The notes under the pieces were generated by a model that saw only the letters and a list, made by a program, of their open reading frames with translations, had not been told where the DNA came from and searched no databases. Made by a program: the position numbers and the translations under genes. A stretch of 64,000 nucleotides of DNA, from assembly GCA_024233215.1 (NCBI GenBank), contig JACKPW010000009.1, positions 124,001 through 188,000 on the forward strand. The letters are read 5' to 3'. Within the stretch, counting starts at the first letter, position 1. Each line of letters starts with the position of its first letter. Below, piece by piece: positions 17,002 through 25,118 of the stretch. This stretch comes from Verrucomicrobiales bacterium (GTDB taxonomy: Bacteria > Verrucomicrobiota > Verrucomicrobiia > Limisphaerales > J093).

Positions 17002-20000
17002 ATGCTGAGAGCGATTGTTTCCTGGGCTTTGGAGATGCGGGTGCTGGTGGTGGCCGCCGCCGCGGCCCTGATGTTGGTGGGGATTCGTTCCGTGCAACAC
17101 ACGCCCCTGGACGTGTTCCCGGAGTTCGCGCCCCCGACCGTGGAAATCCAGACCGAGGCGCCCGGGTTGTCGACCGAAGAGGTTGACTCCCTGGTGACGG
17201 TTCCGCTGGAAAACTCCCTCAACGGGCTGCCGTGGCTCCGCACCATCCGGTCGAAGTCGGTGCTGGGGCTTTCCTCGGTGGTGATGATCTTTGCTCCGGA
17301 CACGGACCTGGTCCGGGCGCGGCAACTCGTGCAGGAACGGTTGGCCCTGGCGCAGAACCGGCTGCCCGGAGTGGTGAAGCCCCCGGTGCTGATGGCCCCC
17401 CATTCCTCCTTGAGCCGCGTGCTGAAGGTGGGTCTTTCGTCCGAAACGTTGAGTCAGATGGAGTTGAGCGAGTTGTCGCTCTGGACCATTCGTCCGCGGT
17501 TGATGGCGGTTCCGGGGGTGGCGAACGTGGCGATCTGGGGACAGCGGGACAAGCAGTACCAGGTGCGGGTCGATCCCGAACGCCTGCGGGCTGCCGGGGT
17601 GAGCCTGGATGCCGTGGTGCGCGCTGCCGGGGAGGCGGCAACGGTCAGTGCGGGCGGCTTCTTGGACACACCAAACCAGCGGCTGGCAGTGCGGCAACTG
17701 GGGCTCGTCACGGTGGCGGATGATCTCGCGAGAACCGTCGTGGACTTCCGCGACGGCACGCCGATCCGGCTCGGTGATGTGGCCGAGGTGGTCGTCGATC
17801 ATCCCGCGCCCATCGGCGATGCGGTGATCAACGACGGTCCGGGGATTCTGCTCATCGTGGAGAAGCAGCCGTGGGGAAACACCCTCGATGTCACGCGGGG
17901 GGTGGAGCAGGTGCTGGAGGAGTTGCGGCCGGGTTTGGCGGGCGTGGCGATGGATTCCACGATCTTCCGTCCCGCCACCTTCATCGAGTTGTCCCTGGAC
18001 AACCTCACCCGGGCGATGTGGCTCGGGTGCGTCCTGGTGATCGTGGTGTTGGGTCTCTTTCTGGGGGACTGGCGGACCGCGCTGATCAGCATTGTGGCCA
18101 TCCCGCTCTCCCTGGTGGTGGCGGCGCTGGTGTTGAGCTGGCAGGGGGCCACGATCAACACGATGGTGCTCGCCGGTCTGATCATTGCCCTCGGCGAGGT
18201 GGTCGATGACGCCATCATCGACGTGGAGAACATCCTGCGTCGACTGCGTCTGAACCAGGCGAACGTCGATCCGTTGCCCGCCTGGGAGGTGGTGTTGCAC
18301 GCGTCGCTGGAGGTCCGCAGTGCGGTGGTTTACGCCAGCCTCATCGTGGTGCTGGTGTTTCTGCCGGTGTTCTTCCTGGGAGGATTGGCGGGGACCTTCT
18401 TCCGCCCGCTGGCGCTGGCTTACATCCTGGCGATCCTGGCCTCGCTCGCGGTGGCCCTGACGGTGACGCCCGCGCTCTGCCTGATGCTTCTGCGGGGTGC
18501 ACCGGAGCGACGACGCGAATCGCCGCTGGTGCGGTGGTTGAAGGCGGGTTATCGGCGGATTCTCCCGGGATTCGTCGGGCGCCCGATGCTGGCGTTGGGG
18601 GGATTGGTGGTGGCGTTTGGAATGACGGGGATTGTCTGGTCCCGGCTGGGGGAGGAATTCCTGCCGCACTTCAAGGAGCGCGATTTCCTCATGCACTGGG
18701 TCGAGAAACCCGGCACCTCACTCGACGCCATGACCCGGATCACCGTCCGGGCCAGCCGGGAACTCCGGGCCATTCCCGGCGTGCGGAACTTCGGTTCGCA
18801 CATCGGCCGTGCCGAGGTGGCGGATGAGGTGGTGGGCCCGAACTTCACCGAACTCTGGATCAGCCTGGATCCCGGGGTGCCCTACGAACCGACGGTCGCG
18901 AAAGTGCAGGAGGTGGTGGACGGCTATCCGGGACTTTACCGGGACCTGCTCACCTACCTCCGCGAACGCATCAAGGAGGTCCTCACCGGCGCCAGTGCCA
19001 CGGTGGTGGTGCGCATTTTCGGCCCGGAGTTGGATCTGCTGCGGGAGCGGGCGGAAGCCGTGGCGGCGGCGATCGGAGACGTGCCGGGGATCAGCGCCTT
19101 GAAGGTGGAGCCCCAAACCCTCGTGCCGCAGGTTCAAGTCCGGCTTCGGCCCGAAGCGGCGGCGAGTTTCGGACTCAGCCCTGCCCGGGTGCGAAGTGCG
19201 GTCACAACGCTGGTGAAGGGGCGCAGGGTGGGGGAGGTCTTCGAGGAACAAAAGGTCCACGAGGTGACGGTCTGGAGCACGCCGGAGTCGCGGGCCGATC
19301 TGGCCGCCCTGGGACGCCTGTTGATCGAGACGCCCACCGGCGGCCACGTACCGCTGGCGGAGGTGGCCTCCCTGGAAATCGTGCCGGCGCCCAATGAGAT
19401 CAAGCGCGAGGGTGCCTCCCGCCGGATCGATGTCACCTGCAACGTGAGCGGACGCGACCTCGGTGGGGTGGCGCGGGACATTGGGGAGCGACTGGGCGCG
19501 GTGAGTTTTCCCCGCGGATACCACCCGGAGTTGCTGGGTGAATACGCCGCCCGGGAGGAGGCCCGGCGTCGTCTGCTGACGCTTTCAGGGATGGCGCTGC
19601 TGGGCATCCTGGTCCTGTTGCTGGCGGATTTTCAGTCGCCCCGCCTCGTCGCCTTGATCGCGCTGACCCTGCCCTTTGCCCTGATTGGCGGCGTGCTGGC
19701 CGCCTGGATGAGCGGCGGGGTCTTGTCGCTGGGCTCGCTCGTGGGATTCGTCACCGTGCTCGGCATCGCCGCCCGCAATGGCATCATGCTGGTCAGCCAC
19801 TACCGCCACATCGAACGGGAGGAGGCCGAGCCTTTCGGAACGGGCCTGGTGTTGCGCGGTGCCGAGGAGCGGTTGACACCGATCCTGATGACGGCCTCGA
19901 CCGCGGGCCTGGCCCTGTTGCCGCTGGTGCTGCGCGGCAACATTCCCGGACACGAAATCGAGTTCCCCATGGCGGTGGTGATTCTCGGCGGCTTGATCAC

Positions 20001-20085
20001 GTCGACCCTCCTGAATCTGCTCATCCTGCCGGCGCTGTATGCGCGCTTCGGACGCCCGGCCGGCCCTCCCACCCAGTATCCGTGA
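17002..20085 (+). CDS. CzcA/CusA-family heavy-metal-type RND transporter (operon 1)
   Basis: 1027-residue inner membrane proton antiporter with about 12 membrane spans and two large periplasmic loops. An N-terminal LDVFPEFAPPTVEIQTEAPGLS segment is typical of the HME-RND class. The TM4 motif reads ALGEVVDDAIIDVENILRRL. Compared with CzcA (DFGLIVDGAVIIVEN), the first Asp is replaced by Ala, the second Asp and the Glu are kept, and extra acidic residues are present. A good ribosome site (GGGAG) lies 7 nt before the ATG. The family exports divalent or monovalent metal cations; the cation here cannot be told. It ends the operon. Confidence 0.9.
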   Translation: MLRAIVSWALEMRVLVVAAAAALMLVGIRSVQHTPLDVFPEFAPPTVEIQTEAPGLSTEEVDSLVTVPLENSLNGLPWLRTIRSKSVLGLSSVVMIFAPDTDLVRARQLVQERLALAQNRLPGVVKPPVLMAPHSSLSRVLKVGLSSETLSQMELSELSLWTIRPRLMAVPGVANVAIWGQRDKQYQVRVDPERLRAAGVSLDAVVRAAGEAATVSAGGFLDTPNQRLAVRQLGLVTVADDLARTVVDFRDGTPIRLGDVAEVVVDHPAPIGDAVINDGPGILLIVEKQPWGNTLDVTRGVEQVLEELRPGLAGVAMDSTIFRPATFIELSLDNLTRAMWLGCVLVIVVLGLFLGDWRTALISIVAIPLSLVVAALVLSWQGATINTMVLAGLIIALGEVVDDAIIDVENILRRLRLNQANVDPLPAWEVVLHASLEVRSAVVYASLIVVLVFLPVFFLGGLAGTFFRPLALAYILAILASLAVALTVTPALCLMLLRGAPERRRESPLVRWLKAGYRRILPGFVGRPMLALGGLVVAFGMTGIVWSRLGEEFLPHFKERDFLMHWVEKPGTSLDAMTRITVRASRELRAIPGVRNFGSHIGRAEVADEVVGPNFTELWISLDPGVPYEPTVAKVQEVVDGYPGLYRDLLTYLRERIKEVLTGASATVVVRIFGPELDLLRERAEAVAAAIGDVPGISALKVEPQTLVPQVQVRLRPEAAASFGLSPARVRSAVTTLVKGRRVGEVFEEQKVHEVTVWSTPESRADLAALGRLLIETPTGGHVPLAEVASLEIVPAPNEIKREGASRRIDVTCNVSGRDLGGVARDIGERLGAVSFPRGYHPELLGEYAAREEARRRLLTLSGMALLGILVLLLADFQSPRLVALIALTLPFALIGGVLAAWMSGGVLSLGSLVGFVTVLGIAARNGIMLVSHYRHIEREEAEPFGTGLVLRGAEERLTPILMTASTAGLALLPLVLRGNIPGHEIEFPMAVVILGGLITSTLLNLLILPALYARFGRPAGPPTQYP

Positions 20086-20211
20086 CGGGAACGCCGAGAA
20101 GCGAACCTGGCCATGCGCTTGGGATCCGTCGCGGACTTTCGATTCGCCCGTGACCGGTTGGAATCCCGGCGGTATCGATGTGCGCGGGAGCGGATCGATC
20201 GTGCAGTTTCA

Positions 20212-20227
20212 TGTTGCACCTGCAACA
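20212..20227. promoter_or_regulatory. Operator-like palindrome TGTTGCA-CC-TGCAACA
   Basis: Perfect 7-bp inverted repeat with a 2-bp spacer, 127 bp after the RND gene stop and about 360 bp before pgi. The form resembles binding sites of helix-turn-helix dimers. No cognate regulator is seen, so this is a weak call. Confidence 0.3.
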
Positions 20228-20402
20228 CGGAGTTGTTGATCGGGCAGGGGGGTTGCCGGGTCGGAGGGCGCGGCCCAGAGCGTGCGGATCAGGCCAGGCC
20301 GACGTTCGGTCAGCCCAAGGCCCACCCTTCTTCAACGATGCGGTGCGCCGGGCATGATTCAAGATGGGTGAGGACGACCGGGCACCCTCCCTTCACAACG
20401 TC

Positions 20403-20472
20403 GCGGCGAACTGGTGTTCGCCGAAGACCCCGGTTGCCGCAGTGGCTCCGGCGGATGCCAATCCGCCGCTAC
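20403..20472. repeat. Two-hairpin palindromic element (family 2)
   Basis: 70 bp with hairpins CGGCGAA...TTCGCCG and GGCGGAT-GCCA-ATCCGCC, ending in CCGCTAC. The first 23 nt (20403-20425) are identical to the reverse complement of 23753-23775 in another copy. It lies 114 bp upstream of the pgi start. Confidence 0.82.
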
Positions 20473-20585
20473 GAGCGTATTCTCACCCGGATTCAATCGC
20501 ACCCCGGTGCGCCGCCAGGACGCGGAAATGCTTGGCGGGGGGCGCGGGCTTTGGTCCCATCGTCGCGGAGTTTGACCGATTGATC

Positions 20586-22202
20586 ATGAGCCTGACACCT
20601 GCCCAGAAACGGAAGTTGTGGAAGCGGTTGCCCACGCACCGCACGGAGTTCCCCACCCTGAACCTCAGCGTTGACCTCAGCCGCGTGGACTTTCCCGCCG
20701 GCCTTTATGCCCGTTCCGCGAAGTTGCTGAAGCCCGCCTTCGGCGCGATGAAGGAGCTGGAGCAGGGGACCATCGCAAACCCGGATGAGGAGCGGATGGT
20801 GGGCCACTACTGGCTCCGGAACCCGGCGTTGGCTCCAAACCCGGCCCTCGCCCGCACCATTCGGGCCTGCCAGAAGCAGATCAAGGCGTTCGCCGCATCG
20901 GTGCACTCCGGCAAGGTCCGCGGGCAGAAGGGCCGCTTCGATCACTTGCTGGTCATCGGCATCGGAGGGTCGGCGCTGGGACCTCAGTTTGTGGCGAACG
21001 CCCTCGGCCATCCCGCGACGGACAAGATCACCCCACATTTCTTTGACAACACAGATCCAGACGGCATTGACCGCGTCCTGGCGGGCCTCAAGGGCAAGTT
21101 GGGGCGGACGCTTGTCGTCGTGATCTCCAAGTCAGGGGGCACCAAGGAAACGGCGAATGGCATGCTGGAAGCCCAGGCGGCCTATCGCCGGGCGAAACTG
21201 GATTTTGCCCGCCACTTCGTGGCCGTCACCGGGGCCGACAGTGACTTGGACAAACGCGCCATCGCGGAGGGCTGGCTTGAGCGCTTTCCCATGTGGGACT
21301 GGGTGGGCGGTCGGACGAGCCAGACGGCGGCGGTGGGTCTCTTGCCGGCGGCCCTACAGGGCTTCGATATCGACGCGCTGCTCAAGGGCGCCGCCGAATG
21401 CGACAAGGTCACCCGGACTCCGGATGTTCGGGGAAATCCCTCGGCGCAACTCGCGCTGATGTGGCACTGGATCGGCGGCGGCAGGGGGGCGAAGGACATG
21501 GTGCTGCTGCCCTACAAGGACCGGTTGGAGCTTCTGTCCCGCTACCTCCAGCAGTTGGTGATGGAATCGCTCGGAAAGGAACTCGACCGGAAGGGGCGGG
21601 TGGTCAACCAGGGCATCGCTGTCTACGGGAACAAGGGGTCGACCGACCAGCACGCCTACGTGCAGCAGTTGCGGGAGGGCTTGCACAATTTCTTCGTCAC
21701 CTTCATCGAGGTGTTGAAGGACCGGGACGGTCGGTCCATCGAGGTCGAACCGGGCATCACGACCGGCGATTACCTGAGCGGGTTCCTGCTCGGTACCCGT
21801 GACGCGCTCTACGAGAAGGGGCGGCAATCGATCACCCTGACCGTGGACGAGGTTTCGCCCTTCGCGGTGGGGGTGTTGATCGCGCTGTTCGAACGGGCGG
21901 TGGGCCTTTATGCCACGATGGTGAACATCAACGCCTACCACCAGCCGGGCGTGCAGGCGGGGAAACTGGCGGCCGGCGACGTCCTGAAGCTGCAGCAGAA
22001 GGTGGTCGATTATGTGGCCGGTTTTGCGGCTGGAGCCAAGGGGGCGAAACTGACGGCGGAGGCGATCGCAGCGGCAGTCGGCGCCCCGGCCGAGGCGGAG
22101 ACCGTGTTCAAGATCTGCGAACGTTTGAGCCGGAACCCCGGGAGAGGCATCCAGCGGAAGAGCGGCACCACGGCAGGGGATGCGGTGTATCGGGCAGAGT
22201 AG
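20586..22202 (+). CDS. pgi: Glucose-6-phosphate isomerase
   Basis: 538-residue cytoplasmic enzyme interconverting glucose 6-phosphate and fructose 6-phosphate. The start is the ATG at 20586 (MSLTPAQKRKLWKRL). Visible signatures are LLVIGIGGSALGPQF, VVVISKSGGTKET (sugar phosphate binding), the MWDWVGGRTSQTAAVG region, and GNKGSTDQHAYVQQLREG with the catalytic Glu/His area. The length fits the family. It is apparently monocistronic, with 275 bp to the actin-like gene. Confidence 0.95.
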   Translation: MSLTPAQKRKLWKRLPTHRTEFPTLNLSVDLSRVDFPAGLYARSAKLLKPAFGAMKELEQGTIANPDEERMVGHYWLRNPALAPNPALARTIRACQKQIKAFAASVHSGKVRGQKGRFDHLLVIGIGGSALGPQFVANALGHPATDKITPHFFDNTDPDGIDRVLAGLKGKLGRTLVVVISKSGGTKETANGMLEAQAAYRRAKLDFARHFVAVTGADSDLDKRAIAEGWLERFPMWDWVGGRTSQTAAVGLLPAALQGFDIDALLKGAAECDKVTRTPDVRGNPSAQLALMWHWIGGGRGAKDMVLLPYKDRLELLSRYLQQLVMESLGKELDRKGRVVNQGIAVYGNKGSTDQHAYVQQLREGLHNFFVTFIEVLKDRDGRSIEVEPGITTGDYLSGFLLGTRDALYEKGRQSITLTVDEVSPFAVGVLIALFERAVGLYATMVNINAYHQPGVQAGKLAAGDVLKLQQKVVDYVAGFAAGAKGAKLTAEAIAAAVGAPAEAETVFKICERLSRNPGRGIQRKSGTTAGDAVYRAE

Positions 22203-22477
22203 AAACGGGACGGAACCGGGAGCGCGCCCGTTGCCGGCCGCAGCCACCTGCGTTGTGCCGGGGTCGTCGTTTCAGGGAAGGCCGCGCCGGGTGGGCTTGT
22301 GGACCCGACGGTCCAGGCTCCGCGGGAGAAGTGGATTCGGTCGGTGAACAAGTCGCGGTCCACCCGGACTTGCATTCCGGGGCGTGGGGCCCACACTCAC
22401 GGGCGGATTCGGCCTGGGTTGCTTCGGGTGAAGTGGTGCGGGCCGTGGCCTCAACGACGATTTGACCAGGACGATTC

Positions 22478-23683
22478 ATGCGAACCACTTTTGTAGCTCC
22501 CCTGACCCCCGAAACCGCCCGCGATCCCAAGGCCAAGGCCGCCCCCGCACCGGCTCCTGCCTCCGCCGCACCCGCCGCTTCCGGCGACACCGCCACGGCC
22601 CCTGCACCCAGAGCACCCAAGGCGGACGCGGCGTTGGTCGGTCTTGACCTCGGAACGAACAAGACTTGCATCAAGGCCGCCTACATCGGCTCCGGTGAAC
22701 TGCTGGCCAGCGCGGTGGTTCCGACCCTGGTCGGATACACGAAGGAAGGCATCGTCGAGAACCTCTTGCCCGGCAATGCCAAGGTCCTCTACGGCGAGAT
22801 GGCCGCGAAGAACCGCCTTTACCTGCGCTGCGTGCCGCCGTTGGTCGACGGGGTGGTGGAGGACATGAGCGCGGCCAAGGACTTCCTCCGGCATGTCCGG
22901 CAACTGATGAAGATCCCTGCCGGCGTCGAACTCCGCACCGTGGTTGGCGTGCCGGCCAATGCGGATCGTTCGGCGCGGGAGAAACTGCTCGAGGCGCTGC
23001 ATGGCATCTTCGACAAGGTCTGCCTGATTCCCGAACCGTTCCTGGCGGCACTGGGGGTCCGGGACGAGGGCAAGCTGGGTCAGTCGAACTACATCGACCC
23101 GGTGCGAAACTCCCTGTTCGTGGACATCGGCGCCGGCACGACGGACGTGTGCCTCGTGCAGGGCTATTTCCCGAGCGCGGACGACCAGGTCAGCTCATCG
23201 TTTGCGGGCGACCGCGTGGACGCCGTCCTGGCGGATGCGATCCGCAAGCAGTATCCGAACGTGGATCTGTCGATGGTGAAGGTGCGCGAGTTGAAGGAGC
23301 AGTTCTCCTATGTCGGGAGCAGCGAAGGCTCCGCCAGTGCCAGCGTGATCGTGGGCGGCAAGATGCGGCGCCTGGAACTGACGGAAATCGTGGGGAACGC
23401 CTGCAGCCAGTTGCTCCAGGAGGTGTTCGAGTTGGTCAAGGCCGCCATTGGCCGGGCGTCGACGGACAGCGTGGGCGAACTGTTGCAGAACATCATCCTG
23501 ACCGGCGGTGGCAGCCGGGTGCAGAATCTCGGCACGGAACTGCAGCGATTGCTGGCGGAGGAGGGTTACGAGAAGCCACGCGTCCAGACCGTCGGCGACA
23601 ATTACCGGGAGTTCGTTGCGCAGGGTGCCCTCGCCGCCGCTCGGCAGGCCCGCGAAAGCCAGTGGCAACGCCCGGGAGCGTAA
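22478..23683 (+). CDS. Actin-like ATPase of the MreB/MamK type with Ala/Pro-rich N-terminus
   Basis: 401 residues. Residues about 14-49 are a low-complexity Ala/Pro/Lys tail. The actin fold follows: phosphate-1 loop VGLDLGTNKT (54-63), a phosphate-2 motif VDIGAGTTDVCL, adenosine motif ILTGGGSRVQNLG and a C-terminal FVAQGALAAAR helix. The length and the motifs DGVVEDMSAAKDFLRHV and VVGVPANADRSAREKLLEAL fit the MreB/MamK/FtsA-like superfamily. MamK-like proteins are annotated in non-magnetotactic Verrucomicrobiota. Cell-wall shape genes (mreC/D) are not adjacent, so this is probably not the housekeeping MreB. Its filament role is inferred from the fold only. Confidence 0.83.
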   Translation: MRTTFVAPLTPETARDPKAKAAPAPAPASAAPAASGDTATAPAPRAPKADAALVGLDLGTNKTCIKAAYIGSGELLASAVVPTLVGYTKEGIVENLLPGNAKVLYGEMAAKNRLYLRCVPPLVDGVVEDMSAAKDFLRHVRQLMKIPAGVELRTVVGVPANADRSAREKLLEALHGIFDKVCLIPEPFLAALGVRDEGKLGQSNYIDPVRNSLFVDIGAGTTDVCLVQGYFPSADDQVSSSFAGDRVDAVLADAIRKQYPNVDLSMVKVRELKEQFSYVGSSEGSASASVIVGGKMRRLELTEIVGNACSQLLQEVFELVKAAIGRASTDSVGELLQNIILTGGGSRVQNLGTELQRLLAEEGYEKPRVQTVGDNYREFVAQGALAAARQARESQWQRPGA

Positions 23684-23703
23684 CCACCCCTCCACATCCC
23701 TCC

Positions 23704-23776
23704 GCAGCGGCGGATCGGCATCTGCCGAAATGGGGTGATGCATCCGGAGGTGTTCGGCGAACACCAGTTCGCCGCC
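23704..23776. repeat. Two-hairpin palindromic element (family 2)
   Basis: 73 bp between the convergent actin-like gene and argC. On the minus strand it reads GGCGGCGAACTGG... to ...GATCCGCCGCTGC. Both ends match the 20403-20472 copy; the middle is diverged. The position between two 3' ends suits a bidirectional transcription end point. Confidence 0.82.
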
Positions 23777-23787
23777 ACGTCGGGGAC

Positions 23788-24900
23788 CTACAACAACCCC
23801 GCCGCTTCCGGGAAGCCGCACATGAGGTTCAGGCTTTGTACGGCCTGGCCGCTGGCGCCCTTGACCAGGTTGTCCTCCGCGCTCATCACGAGGAGGCGAC
23901 CGGTCCGGGGATCCAGTTTCCAGCCGAATTCGAGGGAGTTCGTGCCGACCACGTTCTTGGTATCCGGCAGTCGACCTTCTCCCAGGATCCGCACAAAAGG
24001 GGCTTCGGCATAGGCCGCCGTGCAGGATTGTTCCACCATGCCCAGGAATGCCTGGCGCTCGTCTTCGGTGGCGACGGACACGGCCGGTTGCACGTAGAGC
24101 GTGGTCAGGATGCCCCGGTTGACCGGCACGAGGTGCGGGGTGAACTGGATCACCAACGGCCTGCCCGCAGCGGCGGAAAGCTCCTGCTCGATCTCCGACA
24201 GATGCCGGTGTTTGGGGATGCCGTAGGGGCGCAGGCTCTCGTTGCACTCGACGAACAGGAGGGCCAGGTCGGCTTTCCGCCCGGCCCCGCTCACGCCGCT
24301 GAGGGAATTTGCGATGATGCCGTCGGGTTGGATCAGCCCGTCCCGGAGCAGTGGGATCAAGGGCAGGAGAATGCTGGTGGGATAACAACCCGGCGAGGCC
24401 ACCAGCAGCGTCTCCCGGATGGCGTCGGCGTAAAACTCGGGCAGGCCGTAAACCGCCTGCTCGAGCAGGGCCGGTGCCGGGTGTTCATGCCCGTAAAACT
24501 CCTGGTAAACCGCGGCGCTCCGCAATCGGAAGTCGGCGCTGAGATCGATGACGCGGCAACCGGCGTTCATCAGGGGCACGGCGAACTCGGCGGCGACCCC
24601 GTGGGGCAACGCCAGGAAGACCACGTCGGCCTCGCGGGCAAGCAGTTCGGCGTTCGGGTCGCTGAAGCGGAGTTCGCGGGCCCGCGGATGGCTGGCGAAG
24701 CGGGGAAAGACCTCGGCGATGGATTTCCCCGCATATTGGCGGGAGGTGACGGCGGTCAACCGGGCGTATGGATGTCCCAGAAGGAGGCGGACGAGTTCCT
24801 CGCCGGAATAGCCGGAAGCGCCCACGACGGCGACGCGGGTGGTGAGGGCTTGATTCTCGGCGACGTTGGGGGTGGTGGGGTCCATCGGTGTCTCGTTCAT
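23788..24900 (-). CDS. argC: N-acetyl-gamma-glutamyl-phosphate reductase
   Basis: 370 residues from the ATG at 24900 (MNETPMDPTTPN); the ATG at 24885 is an alternative. NADPH-dependent third step of arginine synthesis. It carries the N-terminal nucleotide loop VAVVGASGYSGEELVRLLLGH, the active-site Cys in ASPGCYPTSILLP, and the family stretch HRHLSEIEQELS. The neighbours are not arginine genes, although argF lies about 9 kb away, so the pathway genes are dispersed. Confidence 0.95.
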   Translation of the reverse strand: MNETPMDPTTPNVAENQALTTRVAVVGASGYSGEELVRLLLGHPYARLTAVTSRQYAGKSIAEVFPRFASHPRARELRFSDPNAELLAREADVVFLALPHGVAAEFAVPLMNAGCRVIDLSADFRLRSAAVYQEFYGHEHPAPALLEQAVYGLPEFYADAIRETLLVASPGCYPTSILLPLIPLLRDGLIQPDGIIANSLSGVSGAGRKADLALLFVECNESLRPYGIPKHRHLSEIEQELSAAAGRPLVIQFTPHLVPVNRGILTTLYVQPAVSVATEDERQAFLGMVEQSCTAAYAEAPFVRILGEGRLPDTKNVVGTNSLEFGWKLDPRTGRLLVMSAEDNLVKGASGQAVQSLNLMCGFPEAAGLL

Positions 24901-25118
24901 GGCAGTTGTTTCCGCAGGCCGAATCGTGACCCGGCAGGGCCGGCCGTCAACCCCGTTTGAACGACGCGCAGCCGGCCCGGCGTTGACAGCGGGCGTCATT
25001 CTCATTAAACGAGTGCCCACCAGCGCACGCCGGCAACGCCGTTCGGTTATGGCGGTTTGGCGTTCCCCGGAAGCCGGGGTGGCCTTGCGGCGGGAGCTGG
25101 CAACCAGCAGCAAAGACC

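Larger units (their letters stand above)
20086..20585. other. 500-bp gene-free stretch before pgi
   Basis: It holds a short operator-like palindrome (20212-20227) and a family 2 element (20403-20472). A frame continuous with pgi runs through the second element, but its sequence does not resemble the start of glucose-6-phosphate isomerase, so I treat it as non-coding. Confidence 0.6.

Noticed and set aside
15877..18696. 939-codon open frame opposite the RND operon 1 genes
   Set aside because: Rich in His/Gln/Arg, no domain, and it spans two genuine genes on the other strand.
20364..20585. Extension of the pgi frame upstream by 74 codons
   Set aside because: The extension runs through a palindromic repeat element and does not resemble any Pgi N-terminus; the ATG at 20586 fits the family.
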